Below are positions 1 to 4,739 of a stretch of DNA of 7,237 nucleotides, piece after piece (within the stretch, counting starts at the first letter, position 1; the number at the start of each line of letters is the position of its first letter). Below the pieces are notes generated by a model. That model was not told where the DNA came from. It was given only the letters and a program-made list of their open reading frames with translations, and made no database searches. The translations under genes and the position numbers were made by a program. Origin of the DNA: Bryobacteraceae bacterium (GTDB taxonomy: Bacteria; Acidobacteriota; Terriglobia; Bryobacterales; Bryobacteraceae); contig JASHWA010000076.1 in NCBI GenBank assembly GCA_030044325.1, forward strand, positions 1-7,237, read 5' to 3'.

Positions 1-590
1 TAGTTGAACCAGTGAAAATACGCCTGAACGAATTCGATGGTGACGTGTGAGTAGAGATAATGCGCGGGGACGATGTCCATGACGATCAGCTTCCGCACGC
101 GATCCGGGTGGTCGAGCGCCATGCGCCGGCCGACACGCCCGCCGCGGTCATGGCCAACCATGAAGAATTGGCGGTAGCCGAGACGCTCCATCACTTCAAC
201 GCCATCGAGGGCCATGGGCCGCTTCGACTGGCTGGCGTGCCGGGGCTGATCTTCGGGCTTGCTCGAGTCGCCGTAGCCGCGCAGATCACAGATCACCAGC
301 GAAAAATCCCTGGCGAGATCCGGCGCGATCAGGCGCCAGGTAATCACCGACTGCGGCGCACCATGAAACAGCAGCACGGGCGGGCCGGAGCCGCCGATCA
401 CGGCGTTGATCTCCGCGCCCGACGTTTTGATCCGCTGGTTGCGGAAAGACGGCGGAAAGAAGGGCATGCACGGTGGTCCGCTCCCGGCAGGCGTCTGGGC
501 GCGAGCTTGAGGACAAGCCAGTGCGGCCGCAGCCCAGGCAGCATTTTTCAGCAGGCTGCGCCGGGTATGTGCGTAATCGGCGAGAAGCAT
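1..590 (-). CDS. Tat-exported alpha/beta hydrolase, fluoroacetate/haloacetate dehalogenase type (C-terminus off the window)
   Basis: The first 196 residues are present; the gene runs off the left edge with two bases of the next codon (TA) visible. Residues 9-31 read as a twin-arginine signal: TRRSLLK, a hydrophobic stretch rich in Ala, then ARA before Gln32. The alpha/beta-hydrolase part starts near residue 50, with an oxyanion-hole HGAP (76-79), DLRGYGDSSKP (102-112) and a nucleophile elbow GHDRGGR (146-152). Compared with fluoroacetate dehalogenase RPA1163, Asp148 fits the nucleophile Asp110, Arg149 and Arg152 fit the carboxylate-binding Arg111/Arg114, Asp172 fits the catalytic acid Asp134, and His193-Trp194 fit the halide-pocket His155-Trp156, all at identical spacing. 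The halide Tyr and catalytic His would lie outside the window. Family chemistry is hydrolytic dehalogenation of haloacetates, but close relatives include other hydrolases, so the substrate is inferred. GAGGG lies 10 nt before the ATG. The gene follows the kinase on the same strand by 71 bp. Confidence 0.85.
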   Translation of the reverse strand, partial: MLLADYAHTRRSLLKNAAWAAAALACPQARAQTPAGSGPPCMPFFPPSFRNQRIKTSGAEINAVIGGSGPPVLLFHGAPQSVITWRLIAPDLARDFSLVICDLRGYGDSSKPEDQPRHASQSKRPMALDGVEVMERLGYRQFFMVGHDRGGRVGRRMALDHPDRVRKLIVMDIVPAHYLYSHVTIEFVQAYFHWFN

Positions 591-661
591 TTTGGGTGGT
601 CCCTCTGGGGTTAGCTTACATCGCGGACGGCTGCAGCGGACCCCGATTCGAGCACGCCAGG

Positions 662-3307
662 CTACGGCGGGAAGTTCATGCGGCGCACCAACGCTTCGAA
701 GCGGGGATCCGAGCGCAAGGCGTCAAACGGAGGCCACACCTTCAACAGGATCATGAACGCATCGTGTTCCCGGTAGCCCTGGTCCAACCAGCGGATGGCT
801 TCATCTTTATCGCCCAGGCTGGCGTACACCTGGGCAACCAGGGGCGGCCGTATGAAGACCTTCTCCGCTCTGAGCCGATCGAGATCGCGGGTAAGCCTCT
901 TGCGGGCTTGCGCCGAATTGCCCGCAGCCGCGTAGGCGGCGTCCAGATCGAATCCCTGTTCAAAACTCTCTTTCTGAAGGTACGGAATCGCCTGGTCGGG
1001 TTTTCCTTGGGCCCGCAAGACCAGTCCCAGCCCGTAGAGGCCCAACGGATCGCTCGGGTTGAGCTCCAGGATGCGGCGAAATTGGTCGGTGGCTTTGGGA
1101 AAATCGCGCGCCTGGAAATAAACGCGGCCGGCCCGGTAGGAGACGACGGGTGAAAGAGGATCGAGCTCCAAGGCTTGTCCAGCCAGGGCCGTCGCCTCGC
1201 GGTGTTGTCCCATGGTGGACAGGAAGAAGGCGTACTGATAGAGGGCGGCCACGTATCCGGGGTTTAACTCGATCGCGCGCTGAAATTCTTTGGCCGCTCC
1301 CGCCCAATCCCACTCCAATCCGGCGCAATAGCCGAGAGCGTTGTGCCCCTCGGCATCCGAGTCGTCGAGGGCGATCGCCTTCAGCGCGGCTGCCTTCGCC
1401 TCCGGAATTCCCTGCCCGGGCTTCACGTCCCCGAAGCCGACCAGTTCGACGTAGGCGTCGGCCAATCCCGCGTAGGCTTGAGGATAGTTCGGATCGGCCT
1501 GAATGCTTTGGCGAAAATAGTCGACGGACTTGAACAGAGCGGCTCGGGTCCTGAGGTTCCAGAAAAAGCGGCCGCGCATATACAGGTCCTGCGCCGGGGG
1601 AACCACCGATTCAGGACTGGCTAACTGTTTCTCCTCCGAGGGACGAATGGCGACGCGTGTCTGTTGCAGGATATGGCGCGCCAATTCGCGCTCCAAGTCC
1701 GGCATATCTTGCAAGCGCCAGTTGTCGCGGTCTGCCCAAATACGGGTATTGGCGGCGGGTTGAATCAACTCAACGGCGATTTCGACGTGGCCGCCCACGC
1801 GCCGGACCGAGCCTTCGACGATGCCGGTCACGTTCAACTGCCGGGCGATTTGCGGCAACGGCTGCCGGTCTCCGCGGTATCGCATCGCCGTGGTGCGCGA
1901 GATGACCTTGAGCGCCCGAACCTTGGAAAGGTCCGTGATCAGAGCCTCTGTTATCCCATCGGCGAGGTAATCCTGCGAGGCATCGCCGGACGCATTGGCC
2001 ATCGGCAGCACCGCCAGCGAGGTGATTGGGGGAGGGGCGACCCGCGTCCGGGTCCAGGGAAATCCGGCGTGAAGGCCAGGGCTGAATTCCAAGGCAGCCA
2101 AGGCGGCCACGGCTGCACAGGCGAGGGCTCCTGCCACGACGGCCGGCCGGTGCCGGCGGACGAATTTGCCGGCTCGATAGACGAACGAATCCGGCCGCGC
2201 TTCGAGCGGCTCGCGGCGCGTGTAATGGTCGATATCCCGGATCATCGCTCCGGCCGAGCGGTAGCGGCGCTCGACATCCGGGTGCATCGCCGTCATGCAG
2301 AGCACGTCGAGGTCAGCCCAATCCGATTTCTCGGCGAGGACAACTCCAGCGTCTGATTCACCGGGCCGCGCGCCCCTCCGGGCGAGCGCCGACGGTCTCT
2401 CGCGCTCCTGTTCGGCGACGATCTTTTCCATCTCCGCCGGCGTTCGATTCGACAGGTCCACGGGCAGCCGCCCGGCGAGCAGTTCGTAGAGGATGACGCC
2501 GAGCGAATAGACGTCGGTTTGGATTCCCAGCTTCTCGCCGCGAATTTGCTCCGGCGAGGCGTAAGCGGGGGTCATCAAGCGGAGGCCGGTGAGCGTCCCA
2601 TGATTGCGGTCCCCGAAATTCTCGATCGGCTTGGCGATGCCGAAGTCGAGCAGGCGAACGGTTCCATCGTCCTTCACCAGGATGTTGGAGGGTTTCAGAT
2701 CGCGGTGAATGACGCCATGCTCGTGCGCGTAGAGAACCGCTTCGCAGGCCGCGCGGATCAGGCGCAGACGCGTATCGAGCGAGCTTTTCCGCTGCTGGCA
2801 GTATTGGGTGAGCGGAACGCCCTCGACGTACTCCATGACGAAGAAGGGAGTGCCATCGGGAAGGGCGTCGGCATCATAGAGCCTCGCGATGAAGGGATGA
2901 TTGAGCTGTGCCAGAGTGCGCTGCTCGCTGGCGAAGCGCTCGCGGCGAGCGGGCGACAGCCAACCGTCGCGCAGAATTTTGATCGCCACCGGATTGCCCA
3001 GATCGGTGCGCTGGGCGAGATAAACCACCCCCATTCCACCTTCGCCGAGCATTCTGTGAATGCGATACGGGCTCGAGTTGCGGAACAAAGACGAAAGCGC
3101 ATCGCCGCAAAGGTCCTCCGCTACATCCGTGACATCGCGATCGAGCAGCGTCGCGCGCGCGTCCTGACCGAGCATTCGCTCCACCTCGGCCCGAAGCGCA
3201 CCGTCGCCCTCGCAGGACGCATCCAGGAATCGCGAGCGCGCGCTATCGTCCAGATCCACGGCGCCATGAAACAGCGCCTGCACCCGTTCCCAGCGCGCGG
3301 GGTCCAT
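662..3307 (-). CDS. Receptor-type Ser/Thr protein kinase with FlgO/TolB-N-like domain and TPR repeats
   Basis: This 881-residue protein starts with a helical segment (1-50) typical of acidobacterial kinases, then a complete protein kinase domain (about 81-365). The glycine loop is LGEGGMGVVY (87-96). The ATP lysine is Lys110 in VAIK, with Glu128 as probable helix-C partner. The catalytic loop is HRDLKPSN (201-208, Asp203) and DFG is at 221-223. The activation segment ends TPAYASPE (246-253). All catalytic residues are intact, so it should be active. One membrane helix follows at about 388-407. The rest should lie outside the membrane: a domain like the FlgO/TolB N-terminal fold (about 428-555, starting ITSLAVLPMAN) and TPR repeats (about 570-850, for example 603-700 and 705-775). 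Such proteins are read as sensors that phosphorylate cytoplasmic targets; ligand and substrates are unknown. The ATG directly follows the TAA of the upstream sigma-like fragment, and GAGGGG lies 6 nt before it, so translation is probably coupled. Confidence 0.93.
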   Translation of the reverse strand: MDPARWERVQALFHGAVDLDDSARSRFLDASCEGDGALRAEVERMLGQDARATLLDRDVTDVAEDLCGDALSSLFRNSSPYRIHRMLGEGGMGVVYLAQRTDLGNPVAIKILRDGWLSPARRERFASEQRTLAQLNHPFIARLYDADALPDGTPFFVMEYVEGVPLTQYCQQRKSSLDTRLRLIRAACEAVLYAHEHGVIHRDLKPSNILVKDDGTVRLLDFGIAKPIENFGDRNHGTLTGLRLMTPAYASPEQIRGEKLGIQTDVYSLGVILYELLAGRLPVDLSNRTPAEMEKIVAEQERERPSALARRGARPGESDAGVVLAEKSDWADLDVLCMTAMHPDVERRYRSAGAMIRDIDHYTRREPLEARPDSFVYRAGKFVRRHRPAVVAGALACAAVAALAALEFSPGLHAGFPWTRTRVAPPPITSLAVLPMANASGDASQDYLADGITEALITDLSKVRALKVISRTTAMRYRGDRQPLPQIARQLNVTGIVEGSVRRVGGHVEIAVELIQPAANTRIWADRDNWRLQDMPDLERELARHILQQTRVAIRPSEEKQLASPESVVPPAQDLYMRGRFFWNLRTRAALFKSVDYFRQSIQADPNYPQAYAGLADAYVELVGFGDVKPGQGIPEAKAAALKAIALDDSDAEGHNALGYCAGLEWDWAGAAKEFQRAIELNPGYVAALYQYAFFLSTMGQHREATALAGQALELDPLSPVVSYRAGRVYFQARDFPKATDQFRRILELNPSDPLGLYGLGLVLRAQGKPDQAIPYLQKESFEQGFDLDAAYAAAGNSAQARKRLTRDLDRLRAEKVFIRPPLVAQVYASLGDKDEAIRWLDQGYREHDAFMILLKVWPPFDALRSDPRFEALVRRMNFPP

Positions 3308-3421
3308 TTAGTTCCCCTCGCTCTTATCAAACGCTTTCACCGCGGAGGCAAGCCTGCGCAGCTCCTGATAAACCGCGGCAAACAGCTCGTCAATACCCGG
3401 TTGGTAGGCTCCGGACGTCAT
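3308..3421 (-). pseudogene. Truncated ECF-sigma-factor-like ORF directly upstream of the kinase
   Basis: A 37-codon reading frame (ATG at 3421, TAA at 3308-3310) ends exactly where the kinase ATG begins. Residues 12-26 (ELFAAVYQELRRLAS) match the start of the sigma-70 ECF family found beside acidobacterial kinases, whose region 2 begins with a motif like LxPLVYxELRRLA. The expected continuation (the rest of region 2 and the DNA-binding region 4, about 150 residues) is missing; the frame instead ends AVKAFDKSEGN. I looked for the missing parts in the upstream DNA on this strand and found nothing recognisable. The simplest reading is an internal deletion of a full sigma gene that left its head and its translational junction with the kinase. 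The frame stays open upstream to 3571, but those codons resemble nothing. It could also be a real small peptide or simply a leader that couples kinase translation. Confidence 0.45.
3314..3319 (-). promoter_or_regulatory. Ribosome binding site of the kinase gene
   Basis: GAGGGG on the minus strand lies 6 nt before the kinase ATG, inside the last codons of the sigma-like fragment. It fixes the kinase start at 3307 and explains how the kinase can be translated straight after the fragment's stop codon. Confidence 0.65.
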
Positions 3422-3430
3422 GCGATTTTC

Positions 3431-3447
3431 CCGGCGCTTCTCGCCGG
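3431..3447 (-). repeat. Inverted repeat in the kinase operon leader
   Basis: CCGGCG and CGCCGG (6 bp, perfect) flank a 5-nt loop about 10 nt before the ATG of the sigma-like fragment. As RNA this hairpin would sit in or next to the ribosome-binding region and could limit initiation. No strong Shine-Dalgarno sequence is visible for that ATG. The function is inferred only. Confidence 0.35.
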
Positions 3448-3530
3448 ATGTTAACACATTCCCGGAGCGCGGCGGGTCGCGCGAGAACGCGCATAAACCA
3501 TTCGCAAAAATCACCTTACGACCTAATGCT

Positions 3531-3555
3531 TGGTACCTCCCTGGCCGAAGTACCA
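3531..3555. repeat. Inverted repeat TGGTAC-N13-GTACCA upstream of the kinase operon
   Basis: Two perfect 6-bp arms are separated by 13 bp, about 110 bp before the sigma-like fragment. The position would suit an operator or a leader hairpin of the kinase operon. I could not find a convincing sigma-70 promoter next to it, so no role is assigned. Confidence 0.3.
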
Positions 3556-3580
3556 GATAACTGTTTTGCACCTTTCAAAA

Positions 3581-3624
3581 CGGGCGGGATGGATGGATCT
3601 TCTCCGATCCCTCTGTCCCGCTCG
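3581..3624 (+). ncRNA. Long hairpin, candidate structured RNA (strand inferred)
   Basis: Read as plus-strand RNA, bases 3581-3599 pair with 3606-3624 around a 6-nt loop (UUCUCC). There are 15 Watson-Crick pairs, three G-U pairs (3583/3622, 3590/3615, 3591/3614) and one mismatch (3594/3611). Read as minus-strand RNA the three G-U pairs become A-C mismatches, so the plus strand folds better. On the minus strand the stem is followed directly by TTTTG, so it could instead work as a terminator for the Imm-like gene ending about 210 bp upstream. No promoter is clear on either strand. Confidence 0.4.
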
Positions 3625-3652
3625 GTCCTATGGCGCGCGAGGCTGGGTGGCG

Positions 3653-3690
3653 TGGCGCTGGAGCCCGGGCCGGGATACCTCCAGGCGTCG
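3653..3690 (+). ncRNA. Second hairpin of the candidate structured RNA
   Basis: CTGGAG (3658-3663) pairs perfectly with CTCCAG (3679-3684). Five more pairs extend it outward (3653-3657 with 3686-3690, two of them G-U) past a one-base bulge at 3685. The 15-nt loop is GC-rich and may fold on itself. The G-U pairs again favour the plus strand. Confidence 0.3.
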
Positions 3691-3712
3691 GCGATTGACT
3701 GCGTCGCGCCAA

Positions 3713-3756
3713 TTCGGGTAGTGGAAGCTCAACCGGCCCGAGGCTCAGCAACCGAA
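3713..3756 (+). ncRNA. Third, nested hairpin of the candidate structured RNA
   Basis: An outer stem TTCGG/CCGAA (3713-3717 with 3752-3756) encloses an inner stem AGCTC/GAGGCT (3726-3730 with 3740-3745, one bulged G). A T-rich run, TATTTT, lies 8-14 nt downstream on the plus strand and could mark a transcript end. The stems are short, so this is the weakest of the three. Confidence 0.25.
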
Positions 3757-3830
3757 GTATGTCCTATTTTGATCATGCGTGGCCATAGCTCTGAAGTACT
3801 CTACCGAATTACGCCGTGCACGGGGTCGCC

Positions 3831-4121
3831 CTATGCCGGCGTGCCCTGAGGCCACGTTAAGCGGCTCCCGCAATGGGGGCAGAAGTTCTGGCCCGCTTGG
3901 ATCGGGGTCCGGCAGACGGAGCAGCTGGGGTGAGCCGGAGTCGCCGGCACGGGAAAATCCGCAGTTGACGCCCAGATCAAAGCCACGATCCAGCCGATGA
4001 CCGTCCATCCCAGGAACAGATTCAGCATGAAAATGGCGGGGAAGTTCCGCTTGGCGCGGCCGACGATGGACGGCAGGAAGTACAGCGCGGCGCAAAGTCC
4101 GAAGGCGATCAGATGGAACAC
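3831..4121 (-). CDS. Superinfection-immunity (Imm)-like small membrane protein with C-terminal zinc ribbon
   Basis: The protein has 96 residues. Two membrane helices (about 3-20 and 27-52) carry the pattern of the superinfection immunity family named after phage T4 Imm: YFLPSIVGRAKRN (14-26) and FMLNLFLGWTVIGWIVALIWA (31-51, read as FMLNLFLGWTVIGW then IVALIWA). A short linker leads to a zinc ribbon with Cys67, Cys70, Cys81 and Cys84 (CX2C-X10-CX2C). T4 Imm blocks DNA injection by a second phage, but the family is widespread in bacterial chromosomes where its role is mostly untested, so an anti-phage job is not claimed. The start is GTG at 4121, with AGGGG 7 nt upstream. It is divergent from perR-katG across 139 bp and upstream of the kinase operon on the same strand, with 409 bp between them. 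Confidence 0.82.
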   Translation of the reverse strand: MFHLIAFGLCAALYFLPSIVGRAKRNFPAIFMLNLFLGWTVIGWIVALIWASTADFPVPATPAHPSCSVCRTPIQAGQNFCPHCGSRLTWPQGTPA

Positions 4122-4128
4122 GGTGTGG

Positions 4129-4133
4129 CCCCT
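4129..4133 (-). promoter_or_regulatory. Ribosome binding site deciding the GTG start of the Imm-like gene
   Basis: AGGGG on the minus strand lies 7 nt before GTG at 4121. The membrane helix begins only two or three residues after this start, so a later start would cut into the family domain. Confidence 0.5.
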
Positions 4134-4225
4134 ATTCGATTCTACGAAGATCGCGGTCCTCAGGTTCCCTCCCGGTTTCAGGGAGTACCCTTTCGTCGTG
4201 AGTCAGAAGCTTGCAAGGCCCACGC

Positions 4226-4240
4226 TTGACAAGGTGTCAA
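4226..4240. promoter_or_regulatory. Palindrome TTGACA-N3-TGTCAA over the -35 box
   Basis: A perfect 6-bp inverted repeat with a 3-bp centre has the -35 hexamer as its left arm. It overlaps the next palindrome by two bases. It may be a second operator half or coincide with the promoter by chance. Confidence 0.45.
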
Positions 4241-4254
4241 ATTAGACATAATCT
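4226..4254 (+). promoter_or_regulatory. Sigma-70-type promoter of the perR-katG operon
   Basis: A perfect -35 box TTGACA (4226-4231) is followed after 17 bp by TAATCT (4249-4254); CATAAT at 4247-4252 with 15-bp spacing is an alternative -10. Either choice puts transcription start at about 4258-4262, at or next to the perR start codon. Both boxes sit within palindromes, which fits repression by a bound dimeric regulator. Confidence 0.6.
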
Positions 4255-4259
4255 AATTT
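4239..4259. promoter_or_regulatory. Probable PerR/Fur operator, AAATTAGA-N5-TCTAATTT
   Basis: This is a perfect 8-bp inverted repeat with a 5-bp centre (21 bp in all). Its inner 15 bp match the Bacillus PerR box TTATAATNATTATAA at 9 of 14 defined positions. It covers the -10 box and ends one base before the TTG codon of perR, so a bound repressor would block polymerase. Autoregulation by PerR is the natural reading, given the gene just downstream. Confidence 0.65.
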
Positions 4260-4263
4260 ATTG

Positions 4264-4701
4264 GTGAACACCGATCCGATCAAGCGGTCGCTCGAGGCGG
4301 GCGGATTGCGGTGCACTCCGCAGCGCTACGCGGTGATGGCCTTCCTGAGGGAGCACGAAGGGCATCCCACGGCCGCGGAAATTTTCGAAGCCGTGAATCG
4401 CCGCTGTTATTCCGGCAAGGACCCGCGCTCTTCACGAGCCACGACCTATAACAATTTGCGCGACCTGGTCGAGGCGGGACTGGTGCGCGAAGTGGCCGTC
4501 GAGGGCCGCGCCGCGCGATTTGACGCGAAAGGACTGCGCAATCACCACTTCATCTGCGACCGCTGCGGCAAGGTGGAGGACGTGGAATGGTACGACGTGC
4601 CGCGGCCTCGATCGGGCTCGCTGGGTAAGCGGGTTCTTCGCGAATGCGAACTCATTTTCCGGGGTCTGTGCGCGAAATGCGCTGCCCGGCGATCATCGTA
4701 A
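4264..4701 (+). CDS. perR: PerR-like Fur-family peroxide-sensing repressor
   Basis: Numbered from the TTG at 4261 this is a 146-residue Fur-family protein. A winged helix (about 7-80) has the recognition stretch ATTYNNLRDL (60-69), very like PerR. The structural zinc site is complete: Cys99/Cys102 and Cys137/Cys140. Of the regulatory-metal ligands of Bacillus PerR, His37, Asp85, His93 and Asp104 match His35, Asp88, His96 and Asp107. The Asp at 107, where Fur has Glu, favours peroxide sensing. The ligand matching His91 is Asn94, with His95 next to it, which is odd. The start is TTG 4261 or GTG 4264 (chosen as the stronger initiator). An in-frame TAA at 4249 rules out anything earlier, and no Shine-Dalgarno sequence is present. 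katG follows after 38 bp, so the two form an operon. PerR with iron should repress both genes until peroxide oxidises its metal-site histidine. Confidence 0.9.
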   Translation: MNTDPIKRSLEAGGLRCTPQRYAVMAFLREHEGHPTAAEIFEAVNRRCYSGKDPRSSRATTYNNLRDLVEAGLVREVAVEGRAARFDAKGLRNHHFICDRCGKVEDVEWYDVPRPRSGSLGKRVLRECELIFRGLCAKCAARRSS

Positions 4702-4724
4702 CTTGCAGTTTTTTAACCAATCCG

Positions 4725-4731
4725 AAGGAGG
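4725..4731 (+). promoter_or_regulatory. Strong ribosome binding site of katG
   Basis: AAGGAGG lies 8 nt before the ATG at 4740. It decides the start: the frame is open further upstream, to a possible ATG at 4644, but that would overlap perR and has no such signal. The contrast with the perR start, which has none, suggests katG is translated more efficiently than its repressor. Confidence 0.8.
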
Positions 4732-4739
4732 ATGAACTC

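Larger units (their letters stand above)
3422..3830. other. Gene-free stretch between the kinase operon and the Imm-like gene
   Basis: About 410 bp hold no frame I can support as a gene. The open frames on both strands show no domain, have no Shine-Dalgarno sequence and look like compositional accidents. The stretch should contain the kinase operon promoter and the end of the Imm-like transcript. What can be seen is structural: inverted repeats near 3431-3447 and 3531-3555, and three hairpins at 3581-3624, 3653-3690 and 3713-3756, listed separately. Confidence 0.6.

Noticed and set aside
60..1153. Two plus-strand frames (184 and 226 codons) at the left end
   Set aside because: They are antisense to the dehalogenase-like gene and the TPR part of the kinase, with no domain content and no start signals.
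2519..3454. 311-codon plus-strand open frame opposite the kinase domain
   Set aside because: It is fully antisense to conserved kinase motifs, shows no domain and has no ribosome binding site; GC-rich coding DNA often leaves the opposite strand open.
3713..3756. GGCCCG...GCAACC pattern resembling part of a SAM-I riboswitch
   Set aside because: The spacing between the two motifs is too short, the other helices are absent, and no methionine or SAM gene follows on the plus strand.
3448..3849. 133-codon plus-strand frame in the gene-free stretch
   Set aside because: No domain, no ribosome binding site and atypical composition; it also overlaps the end of the Imm-like gene.
4139..4144. TAGAAT on the minus strand as a -10 box for the Imm-like gene
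   Set aside because: No acceptable -35 hexamer at 16-18 bp, and the implied transcript start would fall on the gene's own ribosome binding site.
4163..4188. CTCCC/GGGAG inverted repeat in the region between the Imm-like gene and perR
   Set aside because: Only five perfect pairs with an irregular outer part and no T-run; too weak to call a terminator or operator.
4644..4739. Upstream ATG giving a 773-residue KatG
   Set aside because: The extra 32 residues translate the end of perR in another frame, do not belong to KatG, and bypass the strong AAGGAGG before the ATG at 4740.
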